DNA from: Stenopsyche tienmushanensis
Lineage: Eukaryota; Arthropoda; Insecta; Trichoptera; Stenopsychidae
Direction: 5' to 3'
DNA: 64,000 nucleotides
NCBI GenBank assembly: GCA_008973525.1
Contig: WACJ01000451.1
Location: 1 to 64,000, forward strand
A program made the translations under genes and the position numbers. This document shows positions 1 through 10,398 of the stretch, in pieces (the stretch's first letter is position 1; each line of letters starts with the position of its first letter). The notes beneath the pieces are model-generated. The model had not been told where the DNA came from and did not search any database. It saw nothing but the letters and a program-made list of their open reading frames with translations.

Positions 1-161
1 ATTTCGATAATGGCTTCATTACATCAGTAGTTTAATTAAATGCATGCCAAATCAACGTGAAATACACTAGCTGTTTAATTTTTTTTAAATAAAAAGTTCA
101 GTTTGATCCAGGAAAAGATGATTTTATGTGCTCAGTGCGATAAGTAAGGAATCATTCGCTT

Positions 162-414
162 TTAACCCTTTGTACTCGAGAGGTGACTCACACTCACCAT
201 ATGATTTGATGCAAAAACCGATGCACGGAAATAGATGTTAACGTTAAGTTCTTTTGAAGCGGGTCTCTACGCTCTTCTGTATAATCTTATGAAGTGTAGC
301 ATTTTATACATTAATTTGAGTGTGTAATGATTTTAAGTTTGAGTAATAAATTCGCCAACGAATTACGAAAATGGTTCGCTGCGTGAAAACGGGTCTCGAG
401 TGCAAAGGGGTTAT
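162..414. mobile_element. TTAA-type MITE (piggyBac-like ends)
   Basis: A short non-coding element of about 250 bp bounded by inverted ends. The left end reads TTAACCCTTTGTACTCGAG. The reverse complement of the right end reads ATAACCCCTTTGCACTCGAG. The outer tetranucleotide is TTAA on the left and TTAT (one change) on the right, which fits a decayed TTAA target duplication. TTAA targets and CCC-starting ends are typical of piggyBac-like elements; assigning it to that superfamily is inference, as no transposase is present. The interior has no open frame. Comparable ends occur at 5.56, 15.01, 16.18, 31.53 and 32.28 kb. Confidence 0.6.
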
Positions 415-912
415 CATTGAAGCTCGATCAATTAAAAAATATTTTCCGTCATAATACACATCTTCAAACTCTAAGATCGTCCAGGAATATAAATAGGAAA
501 TTTAATAGGAGATATATGTATGTTTGATTATATGGATAAATTTTCCTATGTGAATCATCGGTCCTTAATATGAAAATAAATCTGTCAATGTTGTCGTAAA
601 ATGGTGATAAAACTAGATAAAAAGATAGATTTGAATGATATTGGATTGAATCAGATTGAATGGATTGGATTGGATCATCTATTAGAATATATATATTTCT
701 TATTTGAATGATAACTAAAGACGAAAAGTGGATTGTTTATGATAACTATAAATGTAAAGCAGCGAATTCCTCGAAAGAATACCTTCATTTCGACCATTAA
801 ACCCGATTTAACTCTGCGAATGGTTACTTTGTATGCTTGGCGGAATGTGCAAGAACTCATTTACTTTGAATTACTCAAATGGAATGAAATAGAGATTGAG
901 CTATGTTACTTA
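415..912. other. AT-rich spacer with short GATTGAAT-like tandem tract
   Basis: No gene is seen. Positions 631-676 hold a degenerate tandem run built on TTGGATTGAAT and GATTGAAT units, a simple-sequence tract. Short open frames on both strands at 675-915 overlap each other and show no recognisable motif. Confidence 0.5.
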
Positions 913-1456
913 TGAGGTTAGTACCACAAGTACTCCATCATAGATAGTGGTTAGCATTTAAAAAAAATAGTATCTTAAAAAGTACCAACTTTAAAAGCGT
1001 AAAATTCAAGTATGAGGACGCTATGTTGTTTAGTATTTGTTTGGCAGCCATTAATAGTGGACGTGAAGTTTCAGTCCAACGAATATCAAAACCGAGATAG
1101 ATTCTATTCTGCAAGAGTTTGCTCGAGCCAATTGAAATAGTAGACGTTTGAAAAAGTGCTGTACATTACATATTGACTGAAAATTTGGACATGATAAAGC
1201 TGTGTGCAAGATGGGCGCTGCATTTGCTCACAATGGAACAAAAACAGCGTCGTGAGAATGTTTCAATCGAGTATTTGGCGATGTTTAACGGCAATAAAGC
1301 CGAAGTTGACTGTTGATGGCTATTTTGAGGAACTCAACGGTTCTCACTATAAACGGGATATCAAAGCTATTGAATATCATTATGAAAAGTGTATCGAGCT
1401 TATGTTGAAGAAGATATTTTCTGAAACAAATTGGGTACTTCTGGGACGTAGAAATT
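913..1456 (+). mobile_element. Mariner family A, internally deleted relic
   Basis: This is a dead mariner (Tc1/mariner superfamily, DDE transposase). The 5' terminal repeat at about 913-937 (TGAGGTTAGTACCACAAGTA) is a decayed match to the intact terminus of the sister copy at 29.9 kb (CGAGGGTAGTCCCAGAAGTA). The opposite end at 1432-1450 reads GGGTACTTCTGGGAC. From 1197 the frame encodes KLCARWALHLLTMEQKQRR and then MFNGNKAE, the segment before the catalytic core of mariner transposases. In another frame from about 1297 it gives LTVDGYFEELNGSHYKRDI and EKCIEL, the C-terminal tail. The catalytic core between the two is missing and the frames differ, so no protein can be made. At about 540 bp, against about 1.3 kb for an active mariner, it is a deletion derivative. 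Confidence 0.85.
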
Positions 1457-2573
1457 CAAAGAAAATCGTCCATTTTTGGTCAATAGAAATTGAATCATAT
1501 TAAGACAATGCATGTTCTCACATCGCAAAAACGTCCAGATATTAATAGCGAAGAATCGAAAGTGGTTATATGGAAGCATGGAAACTTTATTTCACTTATT
1601 TATATATAATCAGCGTGACAGCTCAATTGTGTTAAAACACACTGCCAGTGCTGTCTTTAAGCCGAACGAACAAAAAGCAGGGATTTCGCAAGTCAATTGT
1701 CAATTGCAAGAATGCGTCTTAGGTGTTAAGTCGAACAATTGAGGCAGCTTTGAAGTTGTAGGATTTTGTTGGCCCCAGAAGTGAGGGGAACAAGTTCAAC
1801 TTTGACGTCTTTCTGTAATAGGAGCGAAAAGCCGTTGAAGTCGAAGTTGCAATTAAAGACGAATAAAGGACTTTCGGATTCTACATTTGTGCTCCGCCAA
1901 CTTTCGAGCTAATTCCGAAACGAGTTCAGCGATTCCAATCTGAATAATAAAACGAATTTATTGTTTGCTTGAAAAATTCTTCATTATAAATGTATGTATT
2001 GATTGCATCAATTGGTTGGTATCTCCTGATATAATCTAGATGAACTTCCTCAATTCATTGTCTCCGTCGAGATATATTGTCTTTCGTGAAATTAATTCCA
2101 ATTGGTCTTTGTCTGAGAGGTCAAGCTTTACTGTCTTGGAAATTGACCTGGAATGGATAGGTATTATTGAATTAATATCGGAACTAATTAATCGAATCAA
2201 TGCACTATAATTGAATCGCTGAAATCGATAATCAAATTTTACACAGAATATGCATTAAATCCAATGTTTTCGTCTTATATAAGTCAAATAAATAAGATCC
2301 AACATATAGGTCAATTGGCACAATGGGCTAAATTAATCTTTATTCTAATGGTTTTCGTGGTAAATGGGTTTAGAGACCTTTATTGATATATATTCAACAA
2401 TAAATACAATCATTTTATGCCATATTACAGTTATATATTAATCAATATACTGCCTATTATTGTGTGTTCATCCATGGGAACTTTCATAAATAGTAGTCCA
2501 TAAAACATTTTGTAAATGATCAATCTTGGAAGTTTTTGGAATGAAATAAAACTATCATTATTTTGCTTCAAAT
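1457..2573. other. AT-rich spacer, no gene seen
   Basis: I see no supported gene or repeat here. An open frame at 1512-1742 lies just 3' of the mariner relic, has no recognisable motif and is probably chance. Confidence 0.4.
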
Positions 2574-2612
2574 GTATATATATAAAATTTAATGTATGTC
2601 TGTCTGTTCGAA
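2574..2612 (+). repeat. Possible Helitron-like 5' end fragment
   Basis: The stretch TATATATAAAATTTAATGTA followed by TGTCTGTCTGTTCG resembles the start of the Helitron-like repeats at 3.8, 23.4, 27.2 and 57.1 kb (TATATAAAAATCAATG, then TTTGTTTGTCCG). The match covers only about 35 bp. Confidence 0.3.
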
Positions 2613-2689
2613 TACTAAAAATTAAATGTTGAGATCATTAATAAAGTAGGATCTATGATTTGTATCTTTAGTATTGGATTTGTAAATGT

Positions 2690-2760
2690 TATGAGATTTA
2701 GAGGTTGGATATTCGTAATTCAATCATCTTGGGTTCAAATTTATATAATATGTATATAAT
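2690..2760 (+). repeat. Possible tRNA-derived SINE head
   Basis: A B-box-like TGGGTTCAAAT at 2730-2740 follows an A-box-like stretch near 2695-2706. The layout matches the clearer SINE heads at 49.6, 51.6 and 51.9 kb. The downstream body is not clearly shared, so confidence is low. Confidence 0.3.
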
Positions 2761-3054
2761 AAAATTTATATAGAAACGATCGCTTCATTGTAAATGTCTC
2801 TGTCATGCTCCTGATTATTTTGGTTGACAGCCACTGATTATAGAAATAAATGAGACTCTATCAAATCAATTTTATCCAGAACTATATCGCAAAAAGTTTC
2901 TTTTGCGCCAAAAATAAAAAAACGTGACCCGTTCAATCCGCATTCGAAAATAAACGTCCAAAGCTCCCTTTAAAAGTAGCGCCCGCCTTCCAAAAAAAAA
3001 CTTCCCGGAGCCTTCGAGGCTTTCGCGGTCAAATGGGAATAAAAAAATAATCTT

Positions 3055-3295
3055 TCAGTTAAATCCGGACGTATAATGCCTGCTCCCGAATTTGTTCGGA
3101 AAGCCTGTCCCTGTACACTCAAAGGTGTGCCCCAAATTACCCCACATGTGGGGATGTCGGTTTAGGCGAGTACGTGGAAGAATTGGGTCCGTCAAACCGT
3201 GTGAATGGAATAGTTTTCCCGGAAAGTTGCCTTTAGGGATTTCCCTCAAACCCCAACCACCAACGCTCCGGACTTACGTCACATATCGACCTTAA
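3055..3295. promoter_or_regulatory. GC-richer island with 14-bp E-box palindrome
   Basis: About 240 bp clearly richer in GC than its flanks, with a perfect palindrome CCCCACATGTGGGG at 3140-3153 centred on the E-box CACATGTG. Both strands are open for 60-70 codons (3055-3249 minus, 3092-3295 plus), but the translations show no known domain. A conserved noncoding or regulatory element is inferred; a decayed gene fragment is the alternative. Confidence 0.3.
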
Positions 3296-3715
3296 AAAAT
3301 GAACCATTTAAAAAATCAACTCATCAAAGCGCCTCAAGCTCGACTGAGCCCATAAATCCTCGATTTATCCACGAATACGCAACATAATAAAATACCATTT
3401 AAGCCGATGGTATTCGATAAAATTCACTTAAGCCCGATCGATATAAAAGCGAATCCTTGGACACATAGATTGCCTTCATATAATTTTTGATCAGTCAATT
3501 TAAATTTTCCTAAGTGGATTTTTAAAGCGCGAGACTAATTCGATGAAAGGATGTTAATAAGTTTCGCGTCCTGGGATAATTAAAAATGATAAATGTTGGC
3601 GTCAAAATTTCAGCATTGATGGATATTAAGATAAACCGCGTTAGACGCGGGGTAGTCATTAACCATCATAAATTTGGCAGGATGCAAAAAAACGTATATA
3701 CGTATTAATGCCGAA
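3296..3715. other. Spacer, no gene seen
   Basis: AT-rich sequence. A 12-bp palindrome ACGTATATACGT lies at about 3692-3703. Nothing else is supported. Confidence 0.4.
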
Positions 3716-3742
3716 ATTATTTCCGACGTTGTCGGAAATAAT
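3716..3742. repeat. Perfect 12-bp-stem hairpin
   Basis: ATTATTTCCGAC and its exact reverse complement are separated by the 3-base loop GTT. It lies about 45 bp upstream of the Helitron-like copy; whether it belongs to a mobile element is unknown. Confidence 0.6.
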
Positions 3743-3785
3743 GTCGATTGGATTCAGGCTTAAAAATGCTTAAAAGTGACTCGTC

Positions 3786-4062
3786 TGAATGAATTGGGTT
3801 TTGTTCGTTCGAAATGCGCTGCCATATCGTTAATCAGATTGCAATAAAACTCCGTCCACTTATTGCTAAGGATTTCGCGAGTAACATAAGCATGGTTTAA
3901 TATATAAAAATCAATGTTTGTTTGTCCGTATTTAATGCCCTGCCATATCGTTCATTCGATTACGATAAAACTTTGCCAACTTATTGTTTGCACTCTCTCC
4001 AATAATATAAGTACAGTACAATTAACTTACAGTAGATCTTATATATATAAATCGCATTAAAG
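3786..4062 (+). mobile_element. Helitron-like non-autonomous repeat, dimer copy
   Basis: It starts near ATGAATTGGGTTTTGTTCG and contains two related units of about 120 bp. The first carries AATGCGCTGCCATATCGTTA, the second, after ATATAAAAATCAATGTTTG, carries AATGCCCTGCCATATCGTTC. Both continue into a GATTGCAATAAAACT-like stretch and a CACTTATTG or AACTTATTG stretch. The same dimer occurs at 23.4 (reverse), 27.2 and 57.1 kb. The Helitron assignment rests on the 27.2 kb copy, which ends in CTAGT. No coding capacity. Confidence 0.65.
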
Positions 4063-4740
4063 ACGCTAATGTATATGATGTTCAATTTTTGCTTAAATCA
4101 CACGGAAAAGCTACAGAAATTAGAGAGTCCCAAGAAAAAGTTAACAGTTAAAATGATTGAAAAATTAAATACTATCAAAACTGGTTGAATTATAGTAATC
4201 ATTCTACATCACGATCGCTTATTCATGTTCATTCAAAAATTATAAATATGATCAGCAAGAAAAATAAGTTGTCGTTAAATCATATTATATTAGACACATT
4301 TAAAATTAATTTGCTTAAAATGAAAGCTTTAACTTTTGAATTTAAAATTCAATTTACAAACAACAAAAAAAGATGGTCCAAAATAAACCCCAAAATTTCC
4401 AATTCAAGCTCAATTAATTGCGTTATTGAATATTTTATGTACTTGTTATTTGTGTTTCCGTGGGAACGCTCAATCTTCATGTTTAATATAATTGAATGCC
4501 AATTGCATAACGATTTTTATAATTGATTGCTGATTTGAATATTTTAATTTATATATTAATATATCAAAATTTTGAAATCATGTGAAAAAATTATAGACTA
4601 GAAGCATTGAATCGGAATGGAATAAATCGGCAATAAATAGATTTGTGTGCCTTTCGATAGCGCTATTTGTGATTGTATTCAAGTATGAAATCCAAGACGA
4701 GAGAGGATTTTGCATTTAGATTGCATTTTTGCTGCACTGA
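4063..4740. other. AT-rich spacer, no gene seen
   Basis: An open frame at 4185-4526 is lysine/asparagine/isoleucine-rich, as expected for chance frames in AT-rich DNA. No motif is recognised. Confidence 0.4.
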
Positions 4741-5120
4741 CAGTTATGGATTAAAATGTTAAATCAACCGGGATTTGAGCTCCGATTTTTGCAAGCCCAT
4801 TTCAGCTCCCACGAACGAGGCGGGGAGCGAATCGACCGGTTCCTGGTGGGACGAAATACGGGATTAATATCGGGACAATTTACGTACATTAGCGGTGAGA
4901 ATTGTGTCCAGGAATTTGTGCCGCTCCGGGTGGGATTGTTCGTTGATTGCCTTGAAATGCGTAAATAGTCACGGGCACCATCCCCTGTCTAAATAAATAT
5001 GTCGACCGGGGGTGCTTTTCTCTCCGAATAAAGCAAACGTTAAGCCAAAACTGGGTGCCAAACGGGGACCGGTTCTTAAAACAAAGCTGTTTACTTCATC
5101 AGGGGCCTACAAACAGGCTT
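4741..5120. other. GC-richer island, unassigned
   Basis: Noticeably more GC than its surroundings, with a 70-codon open frame (4756-4968, plus). The translation matches no family I know. Splice sites around it cannot be argued convincingly. It could be conserved noncoding DNA, an exon of an unknown gene, or an old insertion. Confidence 0.25.
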
Positions 5121-5732
5121 AACCGACGAAAGTACATCTGATCACTTGATTTATGTCGGAGGGATTATCGATAGGGCCCCCAGACTAATCATTGCCATTT
5201 TATTTTCACTAATAGAAGTAAAATCGAGTGAGCAACCCGGAGCCGATTCGGCACAAATTAAATTGCCCCCACAAAGTTTTCGCCCTTCGGTGCGAAACAG
5301 GTTCGCACTAACTAAAAGGTAACAATATTTCAACTTTATAGACGCAAAACAAAGGATCGTAGGCACGTAAACCATACCATTGATCAAGAAGTACTTGAAG
5401 CATCGTATAAATTTAATATACCATTCTTCCTGAATTATTTGATGCCTCGTCTCTTATAAATTTCGCCAAAATTCAGCAAACCAGGTTGAAAAACGAAGCA
5501 AACATGAACATTTTTCACACCCTTACAACGACGCTTAGGCACACATCTTATATCGCTCTAACCCTTTGATTAGTGAGTTAAATTTTGTAGCGCACGCGTA
5601 AAAACGGCACGTATTTTTGGCACTCATTAATTCAAATATTTTGGAAAGTACAGAATATAAATTTATATATTATTTATGAGAAAATAGAACAGTAGAATTT
5701 CAAGCTCTTATATACTTCAACAGTATGCTGTG
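5121..5732. other. Spacer with one TTAA-type terminus-like motif
   Basis: At 5561-5574 AACCCTTTGATTAG resembles the TTAACCCTTTG termini seen elsewhere in the window, but no matching opposite end was found. No gene is seen. Confidence 0.3.
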
Positions 5733-5787
5733 TTTGGAGCAGTGAACGGCCATGAAAAAGCGAGCATCTGTTCAGGTGATAATTTAA
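5733..5787 (+). repeat. Dispersed about 55-bp repeat, copy 1 (probably coding-derived)
   Basis: The stretch translates as FGAVNGHEKASICSGDNL. Copies at 29563-29620 (FGAVSGLNKAETYSDHNL) and 53018-53072 (FGAASDYEKAMIRSDHDS) keep the same frame. Retention of amino-acid similarity across three decayed copies suggests a fragment of a transposon protein. I do not recognise the family. Confidence 0.5.
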
Positions 5788-7084
5788 AGACGCAATTGAC
5801 GTATTAAATTTGTATCAATTTATTCGACGGGGTTATTGTATAGTAAGTAATTCAAATAGTTGATTATTATTGTATGCATTAGTTTTGTGGCAATGAAAAA
5901 TAGTTGGTGGTCTCTGAATGGATAATTGTTCGTTATCGTAGCTATATTGTCACACTCATGTTTGCCAAGACCGAGTCCCACTGTATACGATACGACTCAT
6001 TTTGTATGAATTTATGCTCCATTTTAATTGTATACCACCGGTGATATACTCACAATAGTATACCAACGTACCCAAAGCAAAATTCCACATGAATTAATTA
6101 AATCGACGCGTTATATTTAGAAAATATTTATTCTTCGACGGGATTTGCTTAAGATTCGCAGGTATTACAAGATGAAGATTTACAGAGGACTTTTCCAGCT
6201 TCGCAAGCCGAGGACTTGAAGGAAGATAAGATGAAATAAATTTGGTTTAATCGCGGAATTATCTGAGATAAATTTTATAGCCTGTTCCGGAAAAGGGAGT
6301 TTCCGGGAATTGTAGGTACATAGGAGTTGCATGCGGCGAGCCGCAGATTGGCCGTCAATATTTTAAGGGCGTCTTAATTGCCAGGCGGTTTGAAGGACAT
6401 TGAAAAATCTTACCTTTGGATTTTGTGATAATTAAGAAAATCAACAAATATTGTGATGATCTCCTCACTCCAATCATCTTGCCATTACAAAGTTAGGTTA
6501 TCTGCAAAAAAAAAAATCACAATGAGATCATTTCACATCAAAAATATGTAATAATGTAACATGAAAATTTCTTTTTTGGGCGGAAAGTTTTCCTCTTATG
6601 CTGGAAAATATACGTCAGCCAATATTTCACGTTATCCGGTTTTATGTCAGACAGTAATGAGAAAGTGCTTCAAATCATATGGAATCGTAAATCACTTTGA
6701 TTTTCCAATAAATAAACTCGATAATTCGAACTATTCAAGCAAATCGAATTGCCTTTTTATGCCATTTTTTTTATATCTTTCATCGTAATATTATTTAAAT
6801 ATGCTTATATTAATAATTCATTTTTTAATACTTGAAATACTATCATATATTCATGGTTTTAAAATGAATAATTCAATTAAATTGTAGTGTGTAACCACAA
6901 CCAGTTTATTACGGATATAACTTCAATACAAGCAATTTAGAGCCTTAAGCAAAGCAGTTGTAAAAATATTCAACAACTTCCATCATTTCCGAATAAGTTC
7001 ATGAAACTATAAATGTTTCGCTCAAAACTAATGAGGTGGAATATTTCACCACAAACTTGCATAGAATAACATCATCTTAATTAA
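5788..7084. other. AT-rich spacer, no gene seen
   Basis: The open frame at 6561-6788 has no recognisable features. Nothing else supported. Confidence 0.4.
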
Positions 7085-7258
7085 AGAGAAAATCACACGA
7101 ACCAATTGCCCAAGGGAAATCAGAGAAATTCCGAATGGAAAAATAAAAGAGCCAAAGAAATGGTAGCAAATACAATTGCTGATAAAGATGTACGTAATAG
7201 ACTGAGTCAACATCTAACAATTAAAGAAATTGATGAGATTTTCAGCTATCTTTTATAA
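7085..7258 (+). pseudogene. 57-codon open stretch, unknown, possibly a gene fragment
   Basis: The frame is open from just after a stop at 7082-7084 to TAA at 7256-7258, without an initiating ATG until about codon 29. The translation is hydrophilic and helix-like, including KEMVANTIADKDVRNRLSQH and TIKEIDEIFSYLL, with a composition more like real protein than the neighbouring chance frames. I do not recognise it with confidence. It could be an old fragment of a cellular or transferred gene, or chance. Confidence 0.2.
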
Positions 7259-7417
7259 TAATAGGAAATATTTTTAAAATCATTTCGATTAGAATTTTCA
7301 TAACTACATATAGCAATCGATAATGGCACAAGAAAGCACAGAAGTGTTGGAATTGCTTAAAAAACTGTGAAAAAATAAGTTTCAAAAGACATTGTTTGCC
7401 TTTATTTTTTCAATATA

Positions 7418-8424
7418 CACTTACAAATTTTTTTGTGCGGTAGATGTGTTCCGCGGAAAATAACACAAAAAAAGTTATGACTTTCATAGAAAAAGTGAAG
7501 ATGCGTTCCATGGATTTAAAAAACCGCATAACTTTAAAACAGTTATATAAAATATATACAAAATCGCACAAAAAAAGTTAATAAAAAAAAGACAGGAAAA
7601 CAATAAGGCACTTAAAAAATAACATTTTTGGTAACATTTAAAGGAAATCTTGTATCATTGCATCCACTAGAAAAATACTAATTATTTTAATTACAAACTA
7701 TCATCGCTGTATGATAATTTTCATTGCGATTTTTGATGACTCAATATCGCTTTCTTCTTCGTACACCCAGTGTCAATGTCATCATTGTTCTGTGTAGATT
7801 TTCTTTTTCCAAAAATATAATTCATAATTAGTAAAGATGTCACTATAGTCCCTAACTCAAAAAAAGTCACAAAAGTCATTTTTTGGCTTTATTTTGCCAG
7901 TTTTATTAAATAGTTAAAAAACAAATTTTGACATAAATCTGGTAGGAATAATAGAAGGTCATATAGAAAAGATTTGTACCGAGTTTGAAGTAAATTAATT
8001 AATTAAAACTTGAAATATGATATCAACCGTGTTAAAAAAAGTAGTTTCGAGAAAAACTCGTTAAAAGATTTCATTTTGGTGGGACCGTCCAAGTTACCAC
8101 ATCACTAAAATAACTACAACTCCTTAAGTATTAGGAATTTTGGAAATTTCTTTGGAGAATTTATTTTTAAAATTTAAAATATTGCAAAAATGCAAAATAA
8201 ACGAAATCATTTTTTACAAAAATCTAAGCTGGAATAAAAGGCGTGGTCGTAATTATATATTTTTTCCAAATTTCTGTTAGTGTTGATGATTTATTTTGCT
8301 ATTTTATCCAAAATACCTGGATACTTATTTTTTACGAAATTTAAAAAATATAAAAATTGCTCTGAAAAAATCCGCATAACTTCGAAATCGCACAAAAAAA
8401 GTCGCACAAAAAGAGGTTTAAGTG
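7418..8424. mobile_element. Tigger/pogo-like TIR element, non-autonomous
   Basis: The left end CACTTACAAATTTTTTTGTG follows a TA dinucleotide. The right end, read on the minus strand, is CACTTAAACCTCTTTTTGTG. Subterminal blocks repeat the terminal motif: copies of CGCACAAAAAAAGT and CCGCATAACTT occur near both ends. The copy at 31667-32215 has the same ends and shares the interior block around 7680-7715. TA flanks and TIRs of the type CAnnnnAACC place it in the Tc1/mariner superfamily, probably pogo/Tigger; this is inference because no transposase remains. The 3' part (7910-8240) is also present as a direct duplicate just downstream. Confidence 0.55.
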
Positions 8425-8760
8425 CAGTTAAAAAAAAAATTATATAAATCTGGTAGAAACGATAGAAGTTTTTAAAAAAAATGCATTCTTTGTATAATTT
8501 GAAATAAATCGGTTGGTTGGAACATAAAATATGATGTCAACCGTGTTGAAAAGAGTAGTTTCGGCAAAAAATTGTTTAAAGATTTTATTCCAGTTAGGAG
8601 CTGCTTAGTTACTGCATCACTAAAATAGCTATAACTCCGTAAATAATTTTAATTTTGGAAATTTATTTGGAAGATATATTATTAAATATCTAAACATTTA
8701 AAATATGCAAAAAAACTCGATTTTTTCAAAATTTTAGATTAGAATACTACTTTAATTTAT
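8425..8760 (+). repeat. Second copy of a 514-bp-spaced direct duplication
   Basis: This segment repeats 7911-8245 in direct orientation: ATGATATCAACCGTGTT at 8017 against ATGATGTCAACCGTGTT at 8531. It then shares TAACTCC(G/T)TAA and AATTTTGGAAATTT. A third copy lies reversed at 57545-57690. The Tigger-like right end sits between the two direct copies. Confidence 0.65.
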
Positions 8761-10334
8761 AATTATGGATACAACAAGTGTAAGCTCGATAAAAATGTAG
8801 AAGAAAGGTGACTAATAATTGAAGTTAAACTATAGTTGTGTTATTTGTGCGTCCATGAGAATTCTTAGAATTTATAATTATCTAAAATTTAAATCGTGAT
8901 AAAGTATTTCTGATTTTAATTTATATATCCAGATTGCTAAATTGCATTATATTACGTTATGTTAAATGCACGTTATGACTGGATGTTGTTAAATTCAATT
9001 ATACTTGAATTTATGGGGTGTGGTATAGATCTAAATTGTGTTTCTTCTCGAGAATTCTTTGAGAAATGTTCTGATTTCTTGAGAAATTTTAGAAATCAAT
9101 TTTATTGTACGAAATAAATTTTGACAACAATAGGTGACACCGTATTTCAAATTTCAAATTTAAATTCAAATTTAAAACATAAAATAAAAAGCCTCACAGA
9201 TTTCATCCATTTTTTTAAAGGTTGAAATGAGAGAAAAAGATGAAATCGTTTATGAAACTGATATACATAAGATAAAATATGTGCAGAAACAACGCAAAAC
9301 GTGCCATTGCATCAAGTACATAATTTCTGACTGTAGTATAACGTCTATATATCGTCTCGCCTCACTTTTGGCATAAATTCCTCGTCAAAGTATAAAACAG
9401 CTTTGCAATCTCGAACAGTTACATCAGACGAACATTCTTTATATTCTTTGCGTTTAGATAGCGATTTTTATATGATCCTGCATAATATTCTGTCTACTTA
9501 CACATATAAAACGAGTTTAGACAGCATTGATGTCAATTGGAAGATGGTACAAATAATCCTGAATATAGTCCAAATGTAAATTTTCAAGATTTCAAATTCC
9601 ATGAACGTATACTACATTTTTTAAAATTATTTTTTATCTATGTAACTACAAAAATGAATGTAAAAATGTGATCCAAATAATGAATACACGTTTTAAATAT
9701 TGATCATTGATCGAAGATTTTTTGACGTTTTTGTGTTATCTTTGCGCCCTGCAGCTCTAGTGTGTGTTTTTGAAAAAATATGAAACGTTTTTAATTTGAT
9801 TAATGCTTTCCAATAGACGGATCGTTGGCGTAAGCTCGACGCAGAGTTTATATAGTTTTTGATATGATTTGGCTCCGGGGTTTGCTGCAAAAAATTGTGT
9901 TTTTATTTGTATGAGATACATTTTTCTAAATATAAAAGCATGACGGCTCAGTCGACATCATTGAAAAATATCAAAGCGACAGTCTTACGGGAGGCTTTTT
10001 GTGTAACCCGATATTTATCCATCTCTTCTTTTTGTGAATCATTGCACGAACAGCTTCCCCCATATCAATTCCACGAAAATCTCTTTAGGTGACGAAATAA
10101 AACTCTTGCGAACGTTTTATATAACAATCGGTTGCGGGCGAGAGGTGGAAAAAAAAAGAAAAATATTCGTCAGCTATCGAACCCTACTGAGCAATCACAA
10201 ATTTTCCCTATCCTTGCTTATGCCGCAGATTTTCTGGTCTCGCGTTAGATTTATTCCCGGCGCTCTAGGCGAGCTGCCCCTAAAAAATAAAAGACTACGC
10301 TGATCCTCAAAGCGGGGCGCGCGTCCTTAAATAA
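8761..10334. other. AT-rich spacer, then GC-richer stretch from 10.03 kb
   Basis: 9040-9110 contains TTCTCGAGAATTC and other GAGAA-rich words like those at 59.0-59.4 kb. From about 10030 the GC content rises. Open frames at 9895-10303 carry no known motif. Confidence 0.35.
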
Positions 10335-10398
10335 TGGCCGCTACCTGAACGAGGACACTAAGGCTCTTCGGCATATTAACCACTGAGCCATCTGCTAT
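10335..10398 (-). repeat. tRNA-like SINE head or tRNA pseudogene
   Basis: On the minus strand an A-box-like TGGCTCAGTGGTTAA (10376-10390) is followed 26 bp later by a B-box-like GTTCAGGTAG (10341-10350). Both blocks resemble the internal promoter of tRNA genes. The acceptor stem does not pair, so it is not a functional tRNA. A SINE head is the likeliest reading. Confidence 0.4.
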
